Below, piece after piece: positions 30,363 to 39,021 of a DNA stretch of 64,000 bases. The position numbers and the translations under genes are program-made. Under the pieces are notes generated by a model, which was not told the DNA's origin, did not search any database, and was given only the letters and a program-made list of their open reading frames with translations. Source of the DNA: Gemmatimonadota bacterium (lineage in GTDB: Bacteria; Gemmatimonadota; Gemmatimonadetes; Gemmatimonadales; Gemmatimonadaceae). The stretch is from assembly GCA_016714015.1 (NCBI GenBank), contig JADJNZ010000004.1:310001-374000 (forward strand), written 5' to 3'. Position 1 is the stretch's first letter; the number at the start of each line of letters is the position of its first letter.

Positions 30363-30725
30363 GTGGCTCCGACGGTTCTGATCTGTGATGACGCGATCTT
30401 CATGCGCACGATGGTCGGCGACATCCTGCAGCAGGCGGGATTCGAGATCGTCGGCGAGGCCGAGACCGGCTCGCAGGCGGTGGACAAGTACAAGCAGCTG
30501 CGACCGGACCTCGTGACGATGGACATCGTCATGCCGGACATGGGCGGCATCGACGCGGTGCGCGAGATCACGCGCTTCGACCCGAACGCGAAGGTGCTGA
30601 TGTGCAGCGCGATGGGGCAGCAGAGCCTCGTCGTCGAGGCGATCCAGGCCGGGGCGAAGGACTTCGTCGTGAAGCCCTTCCAGCCGAGCCGGGTGCTGGA
30701 GGCGGTGCAACGCGTCCTCGGCTGA
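30363..30725 (+). CDS. cheY: CheY-type response regulator
   Basis: The 120-residue stand-alone receiver domain has the acidic pair D9-D10, phospho-acceptor Asp54 in VTMDIVMPD, the switch S82 in MCSAMG and Lys104 in FVVKPF. All functional residues are present. The GTG start follows GGGGGGA. With no output domain, it would act by binding a partner, as CheY does at flagellar motors. No flagellar gene is near, so the target may be the MglA/Roadblock proteins or another member of the cluster. Confidence 0.93.
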   Translation: MAPTVLICDDAIFMRTMVGDILQQAGFEIVGEAETGSQAVDKYKQLRPDLVTMDIVMPDMGGIDAVREITRFDPNAKVLMCSAMGQQSLVVEAIQAGAKDFVVKPFQPSRVLEAVQRVLG

Positions 30726-30773
30726 CCGGCCGGCCCCGCGTCCCGCACTCCGTCCCCAGCCCGCCGCCCCTTC

Positions 30774-32867
30774 GTGGATCGCTCCCGCTACGCCGACCTC
30801 TTCCGCACCGAGAGCCGTGACCAGCTCTCGGCGATCAACGGCGCCCTGCTCTCGCTCGAGCAGGGTGAGGCGGCGCGCGAGCCGGTGGACGCGATCTTCC
30901 GCGGCGTGCACACGATCAAGGGGATGAGCGCGACGATGGGCTACACGGGCGTCGCGGAGTTCTCGCATGAGCTCGAGTCGCTGCTCGACAAGGTGCGCTC
31001 GGGCGAGCAGATGCTCTCCACGGAGCTCATGGACACCTTCTTCGCCGCCGCCGATGCCCTCGAGGACGGGATCGAGCAGGCGCAGGAGGACGCGCCGATG
31101 ACGCCGGCGATGCACAAGGTCATCGAGCGCCTGCACGATCTCGCCGGCGGGCGTTCGACGTCGGAGTTCCGTGTTTTCCGCAAGAGCGACGTGTTCCGCG
31201 TGACGTCCGAGTTCCAGGTGCCGGGCATCGCGCCGGAGCCCGTGACGCCCCCGCTCGCGCCGGGCACCGCACCCGAGGCGACGACGAGCGATGCCGAGGC
31301 GGATGCGGCGCGGCAGACGGTCGTGGTGCGCGTCGGACAGGCGAGCAGTGCGCTGCTGCCCGGCGTGCGCGGCTTCATGGTCGTGCAGCGCCTGCGCGCG
31401 CTCGGCGAGGTGACCGCCTGCGAGCCCGCGGTCGAGGTGTTGCAGGCGGCCACGGTGCCGCAGCGCATCACGGTCACGCTGCGGACCGCGGCGGACAGCT
31501 CGGCGCTGGAGCAGGCGGTGCGCGGCGCGGGCGACGTGGAGTCGGTGACCATCGAGCGGCGCGCGACGCCGGCCGCCGTGCCGGTGATCCCGGTGCCGCC
31601 GCCGCTGCCGGGAGCGGGCGCGCCGCTGGCGCGCCGCGCGTCGGACCAGGGGGCCGCGTTCGGGCGCCGCGCGAGCGACGTGCTCGCCGACGAGCTGCTC
31701 ACGACGGCCGAACGGGCGTCGCCGGTGCAGCGGACGCGCCATGTGCGCATCGAGCTCTCGCGCCTCGACACGCTCCTGAACCTCATCGGCGAGCTCGTGA
31801 TCGTGCGCGGACGCTTGCAGGCCCTCGTGCGCGGCCTGCCCGAACCGGCGCTGCACGAGGCGGTCACCGATGCCTCGCGCCTCGTGACCGAGCTGCAGAC
31901 GGAGATCATGACGAGCCGCCTCGTGCCGGTGGGGCAGATCTTCGACCGCTTCCCGCGGCTCGTGCGCGACCTGGCGCGGCAGCTCGGCAAGGAGATCGCC
32001 TTCGTCGTCGAGGGCAAGGAGATCGAGCTCGACCGCTCGGTGCTCGACGAGCTCGGCGAGCCGGTGGTGCACCTGCTCCGCAATGCGATCGACCATGGGC
32101 TCGAGGCCCCGGAGACGCGCGAGGCGCAGGGCAAGCCGCGGGGCGGCATGCTCACGCTCGCCGCGGCGCGTGACCGGTCAGCGGTGCTCATCACGGTGCG
32201 CGACGACGGCAAGGGGATCGACCGCGCGCGCGTGCTGCAGCGGGCGCTCGAGCTCGGGCTCGTCGAGGCCGGCACGTCGCGGCTGGACGATGCGGCGCTC
32301 ATGATGTGCATCGCGCACCCGGGCTTCTCGACGAAGGAGCAGGTGACCGAGGTCTCGGGGCGCGGCGTGGGGATCGACGCGGTGCAGAGCCGCGTGCGCG
32401 CGCTCGGCGGGTCGCTCGGCATCGAGACCGAGCCGGGGAAGGGGACGTCGGTGACGATCCGGCTGCCGGTGACGCTGGCGATCGTGCGGGCGTTGCTCGC
32501 GCGCGTGGGGGACGAGCGCTACGCGCTGCCGCTCACGCATGTGCGCGAGACGATGGAGCGTCGCCCGACGACGATCACGCAGGTGCAGGGGAAGGAGGTC
32601 TTCGTGCTGCGGGACGAGGTGCTCCCGATCCTCCGCCTGCGCGACGTGGTGCAGCTGTCGGGCGCGGGGGCGGGGCTGGAGGAGATCGTGGTGATCGAGC
32701 GCGGCGACCGCCGGGCCGGTCTCGTGGTGGATGAGCTCACCGGACAGGAGGACATCGTGGTGAAGTCGTTCGACGCGGTGCGTGATGGCGCCTCGCTCTT
32801 CAGCGGCGCGACGATCCTGGCGGATGGCGCACCGGCACTCATCGTGGACGTGGGGAGCCTCCTGTGA
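30774..32867 (+). CDS. cheA: CheA-type histidine kinase
   Basis: The 697-residue protein has the HPt domain with His46 in FRGVHTIKGMSATMG, a P2-like middle (about 155-265), the H-kinase dimerisation segment RIELSRLDTLLNLIGELVI, the ATPase with N-box HLLRNAIDHG, G-boxes DDGKGID and GRGVGIDAV, and a C-terminal CheW domain (YALPLTHVRETM on). It autophosphorylates and serves CheY and CheB. A Pro/Ala-rich linker surrounds P2. GTG 30774 has no visible Shine-Dalgarno and follows cheY by 48 bp, the largest gap in the cluster. The last bases overlap cheC. Confidence 0.95.
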   Translation: MDRSRYADLFRTESRDQLSAINGALLSLEQGEAAREPVDAIFRGVHTIKGMSATMGYTGVAEFSHELESLLDKVRSGEQMLSTELMDTFFAAADALEDGIEQAQEDAPMTPAMHKVIERLHDLAGGRSTSEFRVFRKSDVFRVTSEFQVPGIAPEPVTPPLAPGTAPEATTSDAEADAARQTVVVRVGQASSALLPGVRGFMVVQRLRALGEVTACEPAVEVLQAATVPQRITVTLRTAADSSALEQAVRGAGDVESVTIERRATPAAVPVIPVPPPLPGAGAPLARRASDQGAAFGRRASDVLADELLTTAERASPVQRTRHVRIELSRLDTLLNLIGELVIVRGRLQALVRGLPEPALHEAVTDASRLVTELQTEIMTSRLVPVGQIFDRFPRLVRDLARQLGKEIAFVVEGKEIELDRSVLDELGEPVVHLLRNAIDHGLEAPETREAQGKPRGGMLTLAAARDRSAVLITVRDDGKGIDRARVLQRALELGLVEAGTSRLDDAALMMCIAHPGFSTKEQVTEVSGRGVGIDAVQSRVRALGGSLGIETEPGKGTSVTIRLPVTLAIVRALLARVGDERYALPLTHVRETMERRPTTITQVQGKEVFVLRDEVLPILRLRDVVQLSGAGAGLEEIVVIERGDRRAGLVVDELTGQEDIVVKSFDAVRDGASLFSGATILADGAPALIVDVGSLL

Positions 32868-33490
32868 CCACGCCGACCGGGGAGGACCTCCGCGCGCTCA
32901 CGCCGCGCCAGCTCGACGCGCTGCGCGAGGTGGCGAACATGGGCGCCGGCCACGCGGCCACCGCGCTCTCGACGATGACCGGCCAGCAGATCATGATCAG
33001 CGTGCCGCGCCTCACGGTGGCGGCGCTCGACGAGATCCCGAACCAGATCGCCGCGCCGGAGGAGCCGGTGGCGGCGGTGCTGATGCGCATGGAAGGGGAC
33101 CTCACGGGCCTCACGCTGCTCGTCTTCCCGCACCCCATCGCGCTCCGCGTGGCGGGGCTCATGATGCGGAAGACGGTCACCGCCCTCGGCGCCATCGAGG
33201 AGTCGGCGATTCGCGAGGCGGGGAACATCCTCAGCGCCGCCTACCTCAACGCCCTCGCCGACTTCATGGGGATGACGCTCCTCCCGTCGCCGCCGAGCCT
33301 CGCGGTGGACATGAGCGATGCGGTGCTCTCGTCGACGTACGTCGAGAGCGCGCAGGGCGCGACGCACCTCATGTGCGTGGAGAGCGAGTTCCACCTGCAG
33401 GAGGCGCAGGAGCGCCTCCGCGGGTTCTTCCTGCTCCTCCCCGACCCGGCGAGCCTGCGCCGCATCCTCCAGACCATCCGGGTCGCGTGA
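32864..33490 (+). CDS. cheC: CheC-type CheY-P phosphatase
   Basis: The 208-residue protein has both CheC active-site repeats: D18-x3-E22-x2-N25 (LDALREVANMG) and S114-x3-E118-x2-N121 (ESAIREAGNIL). Two sites are the mark of CheC, as opposed to CheX or FliY. CheC dephosphorylates CheY-P and is stimulated by CheD, which is also encoded here (43963). The pair therefore probably forms the adaptation loop known from Bacillus and Thermotoga. The GTG start overlaps the cheA stop (GTGA), and its own stop overlaps the next start. Confidence 0.92.
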   Translation: MTTPTGEDLRALTPRQLDALREVANMGAGHAATALSTMTGQQIMISVPRLTVAALDEIPNQIAAPEEPVAAVLMRMEGDLTGLTLLVFPHPIALRVAGLMMRKTVTALGAIEESAIREAGNILSAAYLNALADFMGMTLLPSPPSLAVDMSDAVLSSTYVESAQGATHLMCVESEFHLQEAQERLRGFFLLLPDPASLRRILQTIRVA

Positions 33491-36186
33491 CCGAGCCCGC
33501 CGTCACCCGCATCTCGGAACGGGACCGCGACGTCCTGCGCGGTTTCGCGCGGCGCATCGATCCGTCCGATGCGGGGGCGCACAACAACCTGGGCGTCCTC
33601 TACTTCAACAAGGGGCTCTACCAGGAGGCCGTCGCCTGCTTCACGCAGGCGCTCGAGCTCGACCCCAAGATGCAGGTCGCGCAGCGCAACCTCGAGGTCG
33701 CGTACTTCAACACCGGGTACTACGACCAGCGGGTGAGCGAGCTGCGCGAACGGATCCGCCAGCGCCCCGAGGACCGCGACGCCCGATGGGACCTCGGCCG
33801 CGCCTTCGCGCTGCTCGGCCAGCACGAGGATGCGCTCCCGGAGTTCCGCGCGATCCTCCAGGCGCGGCCGAACGATGTCGCGGCGATGATCCAGCTGGGC
33901 CTCTCCGAGAAGGCGAGCGGCCGGCTGGGCGATGCGCTCCTCTGGTTCCGTCGCGCGCTCCAGGTCGATCCGCACAGCTCGATCCTGCACCTCTACGTCG
34001 GCGAGGCGCTCTACAATCAGGGCGCGACCGAGGAGGCCCTCGCCGCGCTCCGGCGGGCGATCCAGCTCAACCCGGACAACCCCGACGCGCACTTCCTGCT
34101 CTCGTTCGTGCTCGGCGACCTCGGCCAGCACGCCGAGGCGGGGGAGGCCAGCAAGCGCGCGGTGCACCTCAATCCGTCGCTCAAGCGCGCGCAGGCGAAC
34201 CTCTCGCTCGACCAGTACGACCCCAAGAAGTACGAGGCGCTGCTCCCCGGCCGGCAGGCGCGCCGCTCGCAGCAGCAGATGGCCATCGCCGAAGGGGAGC
34301 CGCTCGCGCAGTACGCGCTGGGGCTCGCCTACCGGCAGCAGGGCTACATCGCCGAGGCGATGAAGGCCTACCAGAACGCGCTCGAGCGGGGCGAGGACCG
34401 CCAGCTCGTGATGCAGGCGATGGCCGAGCTGCACCTGATCCAGAAGGATCCCAAGCCGGCGATCGAGCTGTACGACACGCTGCTCGCCGACCGGCCCGAC
34501 AGTCCGAAGCTCTGGAACGAGCGCGGCGTGGCGCTGCACCAGGCGGGGCAGCATCTCGAGGCGGCGGCGAGCTACCACCACGCGCTCGAGGTGGAGCCGC
34601 GGTACGCGCTCGCGCGCAACAACCTCGGCGTCGCCTACTTCCACGCCGGGCAGGCCGACGACGCGATCGACGCCTTCCGCTCGGCGCTCAAGAGCGATCC
34701 GCACTTCGTGAAGGCGCGGCTGAACCTCGCGCTGCTGCTCACGCGGCACCGGCGCTACCAGCTCGCGCTCGAGGCGTACCGGCAGGTGCTGGAGTCGGCG
34801 CCCGAGAACGCGACGGCCTGGAACGGCGTGGGCATGGTGCTGGCCGAGCTGCGCAAGTTCGAGGATGCGCGTACGGCGTTCGCGCGCGCCATCCAGGCCA
34901 AGCCCGAGTTCGCCGAGGCGCACTACAACCTCAGCTTCACGCTCTCCAACCTCGGCGACTTCGACGGCGCGCTGCGCGAGACCAAGCTCGCACTCGAGCT
35001 CGACCCGTACTACGTGCCGCAGAAGTTCTCGCTCGCGATCGACCTCGAGTACGAGGACCCCGACCTCTCGGTGGTCCCCGACCTCGGCGGCGAGCACCGG
35101 CTCACGGAGGAGGTGGACACCTTCACCTTCGATCCGACGCTGCTCGACTCGCTCTTCACCGAGCTCGCGCCGCCCCCCGAGGCGGCGCCGCTGCCGCTCG
35201 AGAGCGATCCCTATCGCCTCGCCGCGGACTTCCTCTCCAAGGGGCTCACCGACCGCGCGATGGCCGAGACGCGGCGCGCGCTCGCGCGCGGCGCCGATGC
35301 GGTGACCGGGAACGTGCTCCTCGGCGAGGCGCTCGGACGGCAGGGCGCGTGGGGCGACGCGCTCGAGCGCTTCGAGGAAGCGCGGTCGCGCGATGCCGGC
35401 CACGCCGGCGCGTTGCGCGGCCAGGTGCAGGCGCTGCTCGCGCTCGGGCGCGGCGAGGAGGCGGGGACCGTCGCCGAAGGGCTCGCGTCGATCGCGCCGG
35501 ACGATGCCGATGCGCTCCTGCTGCTGGCGAGTGCGCGCTTCGAGGCGGGGGACGCGGACGGCGCGCTCCGGGCGCTCGCGCATGCGCGCGAGGTCGCGCC
35601 GCACCGCGCCGACGTCCTGCGCGGCATCGGCAACACCACGCGCGCGCTCGGCGACCTCGACGAGGCGATCGCCGCGTACCGGCACGCGCTGGCGCTCGAC
35701 GAGGACTTCGCGGCCGTGCGCTTCGATCTCGCGCAGCTGCTCATGCAGCGCGGGCTCTTCAGCGAGGCCGAGCACGAGCTCACGCTCGCGCTCGACGCGG
35801 TGCCCACCTACGCCGACGCGACGCTCGCGCTGGCCGGGGTGTATCGCGCGACGAGCCGGCCGCGCGAGGCGCTGGTGCTGCTGGTGGAGTTCCTCGAGCG
35901 CGACCCGTACAGCTTCACCGGCCTCCTCGCGCTGGGCGAGCTGCTCCTCGAGCAGGGCCGCATGGCGGATGCCGCCGTCGCGATCCAGCGCATCCTGCGA
36001 TTCGACGAGTCGCACGTGGGCGCGATCTTCCATCAGGGGCTGCTCCTCGCCGCGCAGGAGCGCTTCCGCGAGGCGCTCGCGAGCTGGCGGCGCGTGGCGA
36101 TGCTCGCCCCCGAGAGCGAGTGGGCGCGTCGCGCCTTCCGCGAGAGCCGGAAGGTGCAGCACCGGCTCGAGGGCGGGGAGGGCTAG
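33487..36186 (+). CDS. Large tetratricopeptide-repeat protein in the che cluster
   Basis: The 899-residue protein consists largely of TPR units. The first is clear at residues about 28-60 (AHNNLGVLYFNKGLYQEA, ALELDP) and further units follow through about 510. A non-repeat linker at about 514-570 (DLSVVPDLGG, FDPTLLDSLF) is followed by a second TPR block to the C-terminus. There is no signal peptide or membrane segment, so it is cytoplasmic. TPR arrays are protein docking platforms; here it could scaffold the kinase or the GTPase module. GTG 33487 overlaps the cheC stop, and its own stop shares one base with the next start (TAGTG). Confidence 0.85.
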   Translation: MTEPAVTRISERDRDVLRGFARRIDPSDAGAHNNLGVLYFNKGLYQEAVACFTQALELDPKMQVAQRNLEVAYFNTGYYDQRVSELRERIRQRPEDRDARWDLGRAFALLGQHEDALPEFRAILQARPNDVAAMIQLGLSEKASGRLGDALLWFRRALQVDPHSSILHLYVGEALYNQGATEEALAALRRAIQLNPDNPDAHFLLSFVLGDLGQHAEAGEASKRAVHLNPSLKRAQANLSLDQYDPKKYEALLPGRQARRSQQQMAIAEGEPLAQYALGLAYRQQGYIAEAMKAYQNALERGEDRQLVMQAMAELHLIQKDPKPAIELYDTLLADRPDSPKLWNERGVALHQAGQHLEAAASYHHALEVEPRYALARNNLGVAYFHAGQADDAIDAFRSALKSDPHFVKARLNLALLLTRHRRYQLALEAYRQVLESAPENATAWNGVGMVLAELRKFEDARTAFARAIQAKPEFAEAHYNLSFTLSNLGDFDGALRETKLALELDPYYVPQKFSLAIDLEYEDPDLSVVPDLGGEHRLTEEVDTFTFDPTLLDSLFTELAPPPEAAPLPLESDPYRLAADFLSKGLTDRAMAETRRALARGADAVTGNVLLGEALGRQGAWGDALERFEEARSRDAGHAGALRGQVQALLALGRGEEAGTVAEGLASIAPDDADALLLLASARFEAGDADGALRALAHAREVAPHRADVLRGIGNTTRALGDLDEAIAAYRHALALDEDFAAVRFDLAQLLMQRGLFSEAEHELTLALDAVPTYADATLALAGVYRATSRPREALVLLVEFLERDPYSFTGLLALGELLLEQGRMADAAVAIQRILRFDESHVGAIFHQGLLLAAQERFREALASWRRVAMLAPESEWARRAFRESRKVQHRLEGGEG

Positions 36187-37169
36187 TGGCGATCGAAGGC
36201 CCGCTCCAGGAGCTCGGCATCCACGACGTCTTCCAGCTGCTCGACCTGAGCCGGAAGACGGGGACGCTGACCGTGGTCTCGGAACTCCGGGACAACGAGG
36301 GGACGGTCCTGTTCGAGAACGGCAAGATCGTGAGTGCGAACATCCGCTCCAACCCGCACCGCTTGGGCGACCTGCTCATCCGGTCGGGACGCCTCACCGA
36401 CGCCGACATGGCGCGCGCGCAGGCGGCGCAACAGCGCGGCGACGGCCGGCGGCTCGGCGAGATCCTCGTCGCGCTCGGGCTCGTCACGCGCAAGGAGATC
36501 GAGCGGCAGGTGCGGCTGCAGATCGAGGCGGTCGTCTTCGAGCTCATGTCCTGGCGCGAGGGACACTTCCGCTTCCAGGAGGGGATCGACGACGGGCATT
36601 GGCGCGACTGGACGGTCGCCTTCCCGACGGAATCGCTGCTCATGGAGGGCGCGCGCCGGATCGACGAGTGGTCGCGCATCGCCGACCGTGTGCCGAACCT
36701 CGCGATGGTCCCGTACCTCACGCCGCCCGACGAGGACCATCCTCCGCTGCTCGACCTGCTCCCGAGTGAATGGCAAGTGCTCTCGATGATCGACGGGACC
36801 CATGACCTCCGCGAGATCGCGACGACGCTCGCGATGAGCGAGTTCGACGTCGCGCGCATCACCTACGGGATGGTGAGCACCGGCGTGATCCGCCTCCGGC
36901 AGTCGGAGCGGATCTCGCGGCAGACGCCGCTGCCCATGGAGCCGAAGCCCGTCGATGCGCGGCTCACGCCGGTCGACATGACGGTCGAGCCGTTGCGGCG
37001 CGGGGCTTCGGCCTTCCGACGCGGCGAGTTCAGCGAGGGGATCGCCGTCTGGTCGCAGTTCACCAAGTCGGTCCCGCAGTACCCGGGGATCGCCGCCATC
37101 CGCGAGGCCATCGCCGCGGCGACGACGCTGCGCGACATCCTCGCCCGGGAGGTGCCGGATGTCCGGTGA
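36186..37169 (+). CDS. PATAN (DUF4388) domain protein
   Basis: The 327-residue protein starts with a DUF4388/PATAN region: IEGPLQELGIHDVFQLLDLSRKTG, then the beta part TLTVVSELRDNEGTVLFENGKIVSA and RLGDLLIRSGRL. A second helical region follows (LGEILVALGLVTRKEIERQV and SLLMEGARRIDEWSRI), and the C-terminus has a short TPR-like stretch (FRRGEFSEGIAVWSQF). PATAN, first noted in cyanobacterial PatA, is linked to two-component and small-GTPase signalling. A paralogue is at 41523. It overlaps the preceding TPR gene by 1 bp and the following gene by 11 bp. Confidence 0.8.
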   Translation: MAIEGPLQELGIHDVFQLLDLSRKTGTLTVVSELRDNEGTVLFENGKIVSANIRSNPHRLGDLLIRSGRLTDADMARAQAAQQRGDGRRLGEILVALGLVTRKEIERQVRLQIEAVVFELMSWREGHFRFQEGIDDGHWRDWTVAFPTESLLMEGARRIDEWSRIADRVPNLAMVPYLTPPDEDHPPLLDLLPSEWQVLSMIDGTHDLREIATTLAMSEFDVARITYGMVSTGVIRLRQSERISRQTPLPMEPKPVDARLTPVDMTVEPLRRGASAFRRGEFSEGIAVWSQFTKSVPQYPGIAAIREAIAAATTLRDILAREVPDVR

Positions 37170-38169
37170 TGACATCCACGCCATGAGCGAGACGCTCGCC
37201 AAGGATCCGGCGAGCCTCGTCTTCCTGCAGCTGGCCGAGGCGCTGCTCATGCGTGGTGATCTGGCGCGCGCGGCGCGCGTCGCGTCACGCGGGGCGCAGC
37301 GGCATCCGGCGCGCCTCGACGCGCACGACCTCGTCGCGCGCGTCGCCCTGGCGATGGGCGACGAGCCGCGCGCCGAGGAGGCGTGGGGCGACGTGCTGCG
37401 CATCGATGCGACCCTCGCCACCGCGCATCGCGGCATCGGCCTGCTGCGCTACCGGCAGGGACGGCTCGACGAGGCCCGCGACCATCTCGCGTACGCGGCG
37501 CACCAGGACCCGGGCGACAACGTCGTCCGCGCCGCGCTCGAGGCGGTGCACGGCGTGATCGCGCAGCGCGACGCGGCCGGCACGGCCGCCGCGCTCGCCG
37601 CGACCCCGCCGGCCCCGGCGAGCCCCGACGCGATCCTCGACGAGGCGGTGGCCTCGGCCGAGGCGGCGGCCGGGATCACACCCGTCAACGCCGAGCCCGG
37701 GCCGCGCGCGTCGGCGTACGTCGCGCATCCGTCCACGCTCCGCGCGTCCAACCCCGCGGCGCCGGTCGCGACCGGTGATGAGGGCGTCGGGAATGATCCG
37801 CACGGCGATGAGCCGGGCCGGCTCTTCGATCATGTGCTGGAGGACAGCAAGCAGGTCGCCCTCCTGCTCGACAGCGACGGACTCGTCGCGGCGGGGAGCT
37901 ACGTGACCGGCGAGGGGCGCGACCTCGGCAGCGAGCTGGGCGCGCACCTCAGCGGCGTGGGCGAGGAGGCCGAGCGCGCCATGCGCCACTTCAAGCTCGG
38001 GCTCTGGCACCGCATGGTGATCGAGACCGAGGCGGCGACGATCGAGATGGCCCCGACCGACAAGGGCGCGGTGCTCGTCGCCGCGTCGAAGGAGGTGCCG
38101 CTCGGCTTCGTGCGGCGCACCCTCGAACGCTGCCTGACGGTCGCGCGGCAGTGGCTGGGGGAGGGCTGA
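37159..38169 (+). CDS. TPR-Roadblock/LC7 fusion protein
   Basis: The 336-residue protein has N-terminal TPR-like repeats (residues about 15-120, LAEALLMRGDLARAARVASRG), an Ala/Pro-rich linker (about 140-210) and a C-terminal Roadblock/LC7 domain (about 215-330) with QVALLLDSDGLVAAGSYV and the long helix up to ERAMRHFKLG. Roadblock proteins such as MglB regulate Ras-like GTPases; this is the first of three in a row before the MglA-type GTPase. The TPR part could tie it to the scaffold proteins. ATG 37159 lies inside the preceding gene. Its stop overlaps the next ATG (TGATG). Confidence 0.78.
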   Translation: MSGDDIHAMSETLAKDPASLVFLQLAEALLMRGDLARAARVASRGAQRHPARLDAHDLVARVALAMGDEPRAEEAWGDVLRIDATLATAHRGIGLLRYRQGRLDEARDHLAYAAHQDPGDNVVRAALEAVHGVIAQRDAAGTAAALAATPPAPASPDAILDEAVASAEAAAGITPVNAEPGPRASAYVAHPSTLRASNPAAPVATGDEGVGNDPHGDEPGRLFDHVLEDSKQVALLLDSDGLVAAGSYVTGEGRDLGSELGAHLSGVGEEAERAMRHFKLGLWHRMVIETEAATIEMAPTDKGAVLVAASKEVPLGFVRRTLERCLTVARQWLGEG

Positions 38170-38510
38170 TGAGCCAGTTCGCCCCGCTCATCGCCGCCGT
38201 CACGCGCCACCGCGGCGTGCAGGCCTGCCTCGTCGTGGCGGACGAGGACGGCATCCTCGTCGACGGCACGGCGCACGTGGGCGTGAGCACCTCGGCCTTC
38301 GCGGCGCTCACCGCGTCGCTCTACCGCAAGGCGGCGCGCGCCGCCGAGTCGGCCGGCTTCGGCGCCGTGACCTACTTCGAGCTCGAGGCCGAGCGCGGCC
38401 GCGTCATGGCGGCGGGGCGGAACGGGCTCGTGATCGTGGCGGTGGCCGAGCCGCGCGTGAACGTCGGGCTCCTGCGCGTCGAACTCGTGCGCGCGGCGGA
38501 GGGCCTGTGA
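38169..38510 (+). CDS. Stand-alone Roadblock/LC7-domain protein
   Basis: This 113-residue protein is one Roadblock domain: helix FAPLIAAVTRHRGVQACLVV, the strand-turn DEDGILVDG, the long helix FAALTASLYRKAARAAESAG, then VTYFELEAERGRVMAAG and VAEPRVNVGLLRVEL. Its size is close to MglB. MglB is the GTPase-activating protein for MglA in Myxococcus; a heterodimer with a neighbouring Roadblock protein is plausible. Start and stop both overlap neighbours (TGATG before, GTGA after). Confidence 0.75.
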   Translation: MSQFAPLIAAVTRHRGVQACLVVADEDGILVDGTAHVGVSTSAFAALTASLYRKAARAAESAGFGAVTYFELEAERGRVMAAGRNGLVIVAVAEPRVNVGLLRVELVRAAEGL

Positions 38511-38980
38511 TCCGCCACTCGGTGATGGTGGGCTGGGCGGACGGCCCCTTGAAGCGGTATGTGGACGATGCCCGCCTGCAGTTCACGGTGCTCATGCACC
38601 GGAGCGGGCAGGTGCTGGCGCAGCATGGGTTCCAGAGCCGGATGGACGTCCAGACGGCCTGCGCCCTCTCCGCGGCGATCAACGCCACCGCCGACTCGCT
38701 CGGCACGATGATCGACGGCGCGCCGTTCCGCGGGCTGCACTACGCCGGCGCGGCGCGGCAGATGCATCTCGCCCAGCTCCACGTCGGCGACGGGGTGCTG
38801 CTGCTCCTCTCGGTCTTCGACCGGGAGAGCTCCCTCGGTATCGTTCAGCTCTACCTCGACGAACTGCACGCCGCGCTCGCCGCGTCGGCGCCGGCCGACG
38901 AGGACGCCCCGCCCGCGCTCGCGGAGGACTTCGAGCGCGACCTCAACACCAACCTCGCCGCCCTGTTCGGGAAGCGCTGA
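38507..38980 (+). CDS. Third Roadblock/LC7-like protein
   Basis: The 157-residue product has a Roadblock-like core at about 20-125: FTVLMHRSGQVLAQHG, the helix ACALSAAINATADSLGTMI, FRGLHYAGAARQMHLAQLHVGDGVLLLLSVF read over residues 74-105, then the last helix QLYLDELHAALAAS. An acidic tail (ADEDAPPALAEDFERD) and a short helix (NTNLAALFGKR) follow. Together with its two predecessors it makes three different Roadblock modules before one GTPase gene. GTG 38507 overlaps the previous stop. Its own stop overlaps a 13-codon mini-ORF that ends on the GTPase start. Confidence 0.7.
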   Translation: MIRHSVMVGWADGPLKRYVDDARLQFTVLMHRSGQVLAQHGFQSRMDVQTACALSAAINATADSLGTMIDGAPFRGLHYAGAARQMHLAQLHVGDGVLLLLSVFDRESSLGIVQLYLDELHAALAASAPADEDAPPALAEDFERDLNTNLAALFGKR

Positions 38981-39021
38981 TGCCCCTCGTTTCCCGCCCT
39001 CGTCACCGGACCCGCCCGTGA
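38980..39021 (+). other. 13-codon bridging mini-ORF between Roadblock and MglA genes
   Basis: ATG 38980 shares a base with the Roadblock stop (TGATG), and the TGA at 39019-39021 overlaps the GTG of the GTPase gene (GTGA). The frame therefore spans exactly the 37-bp gap. It could let ribosomes move from one gene to the next without a new Shine-Dalgarno. The encoded peptide is Arg/Pro-rich and probably has no own role. Confidence 0.35.

Noticed and set aside
33241..36162. 973-codon open frame antisense to the large TPR gene
   Set aside because: Low-complexity Arg/Glu/Val-rich sequence that mirrors TPR codons; no family features.
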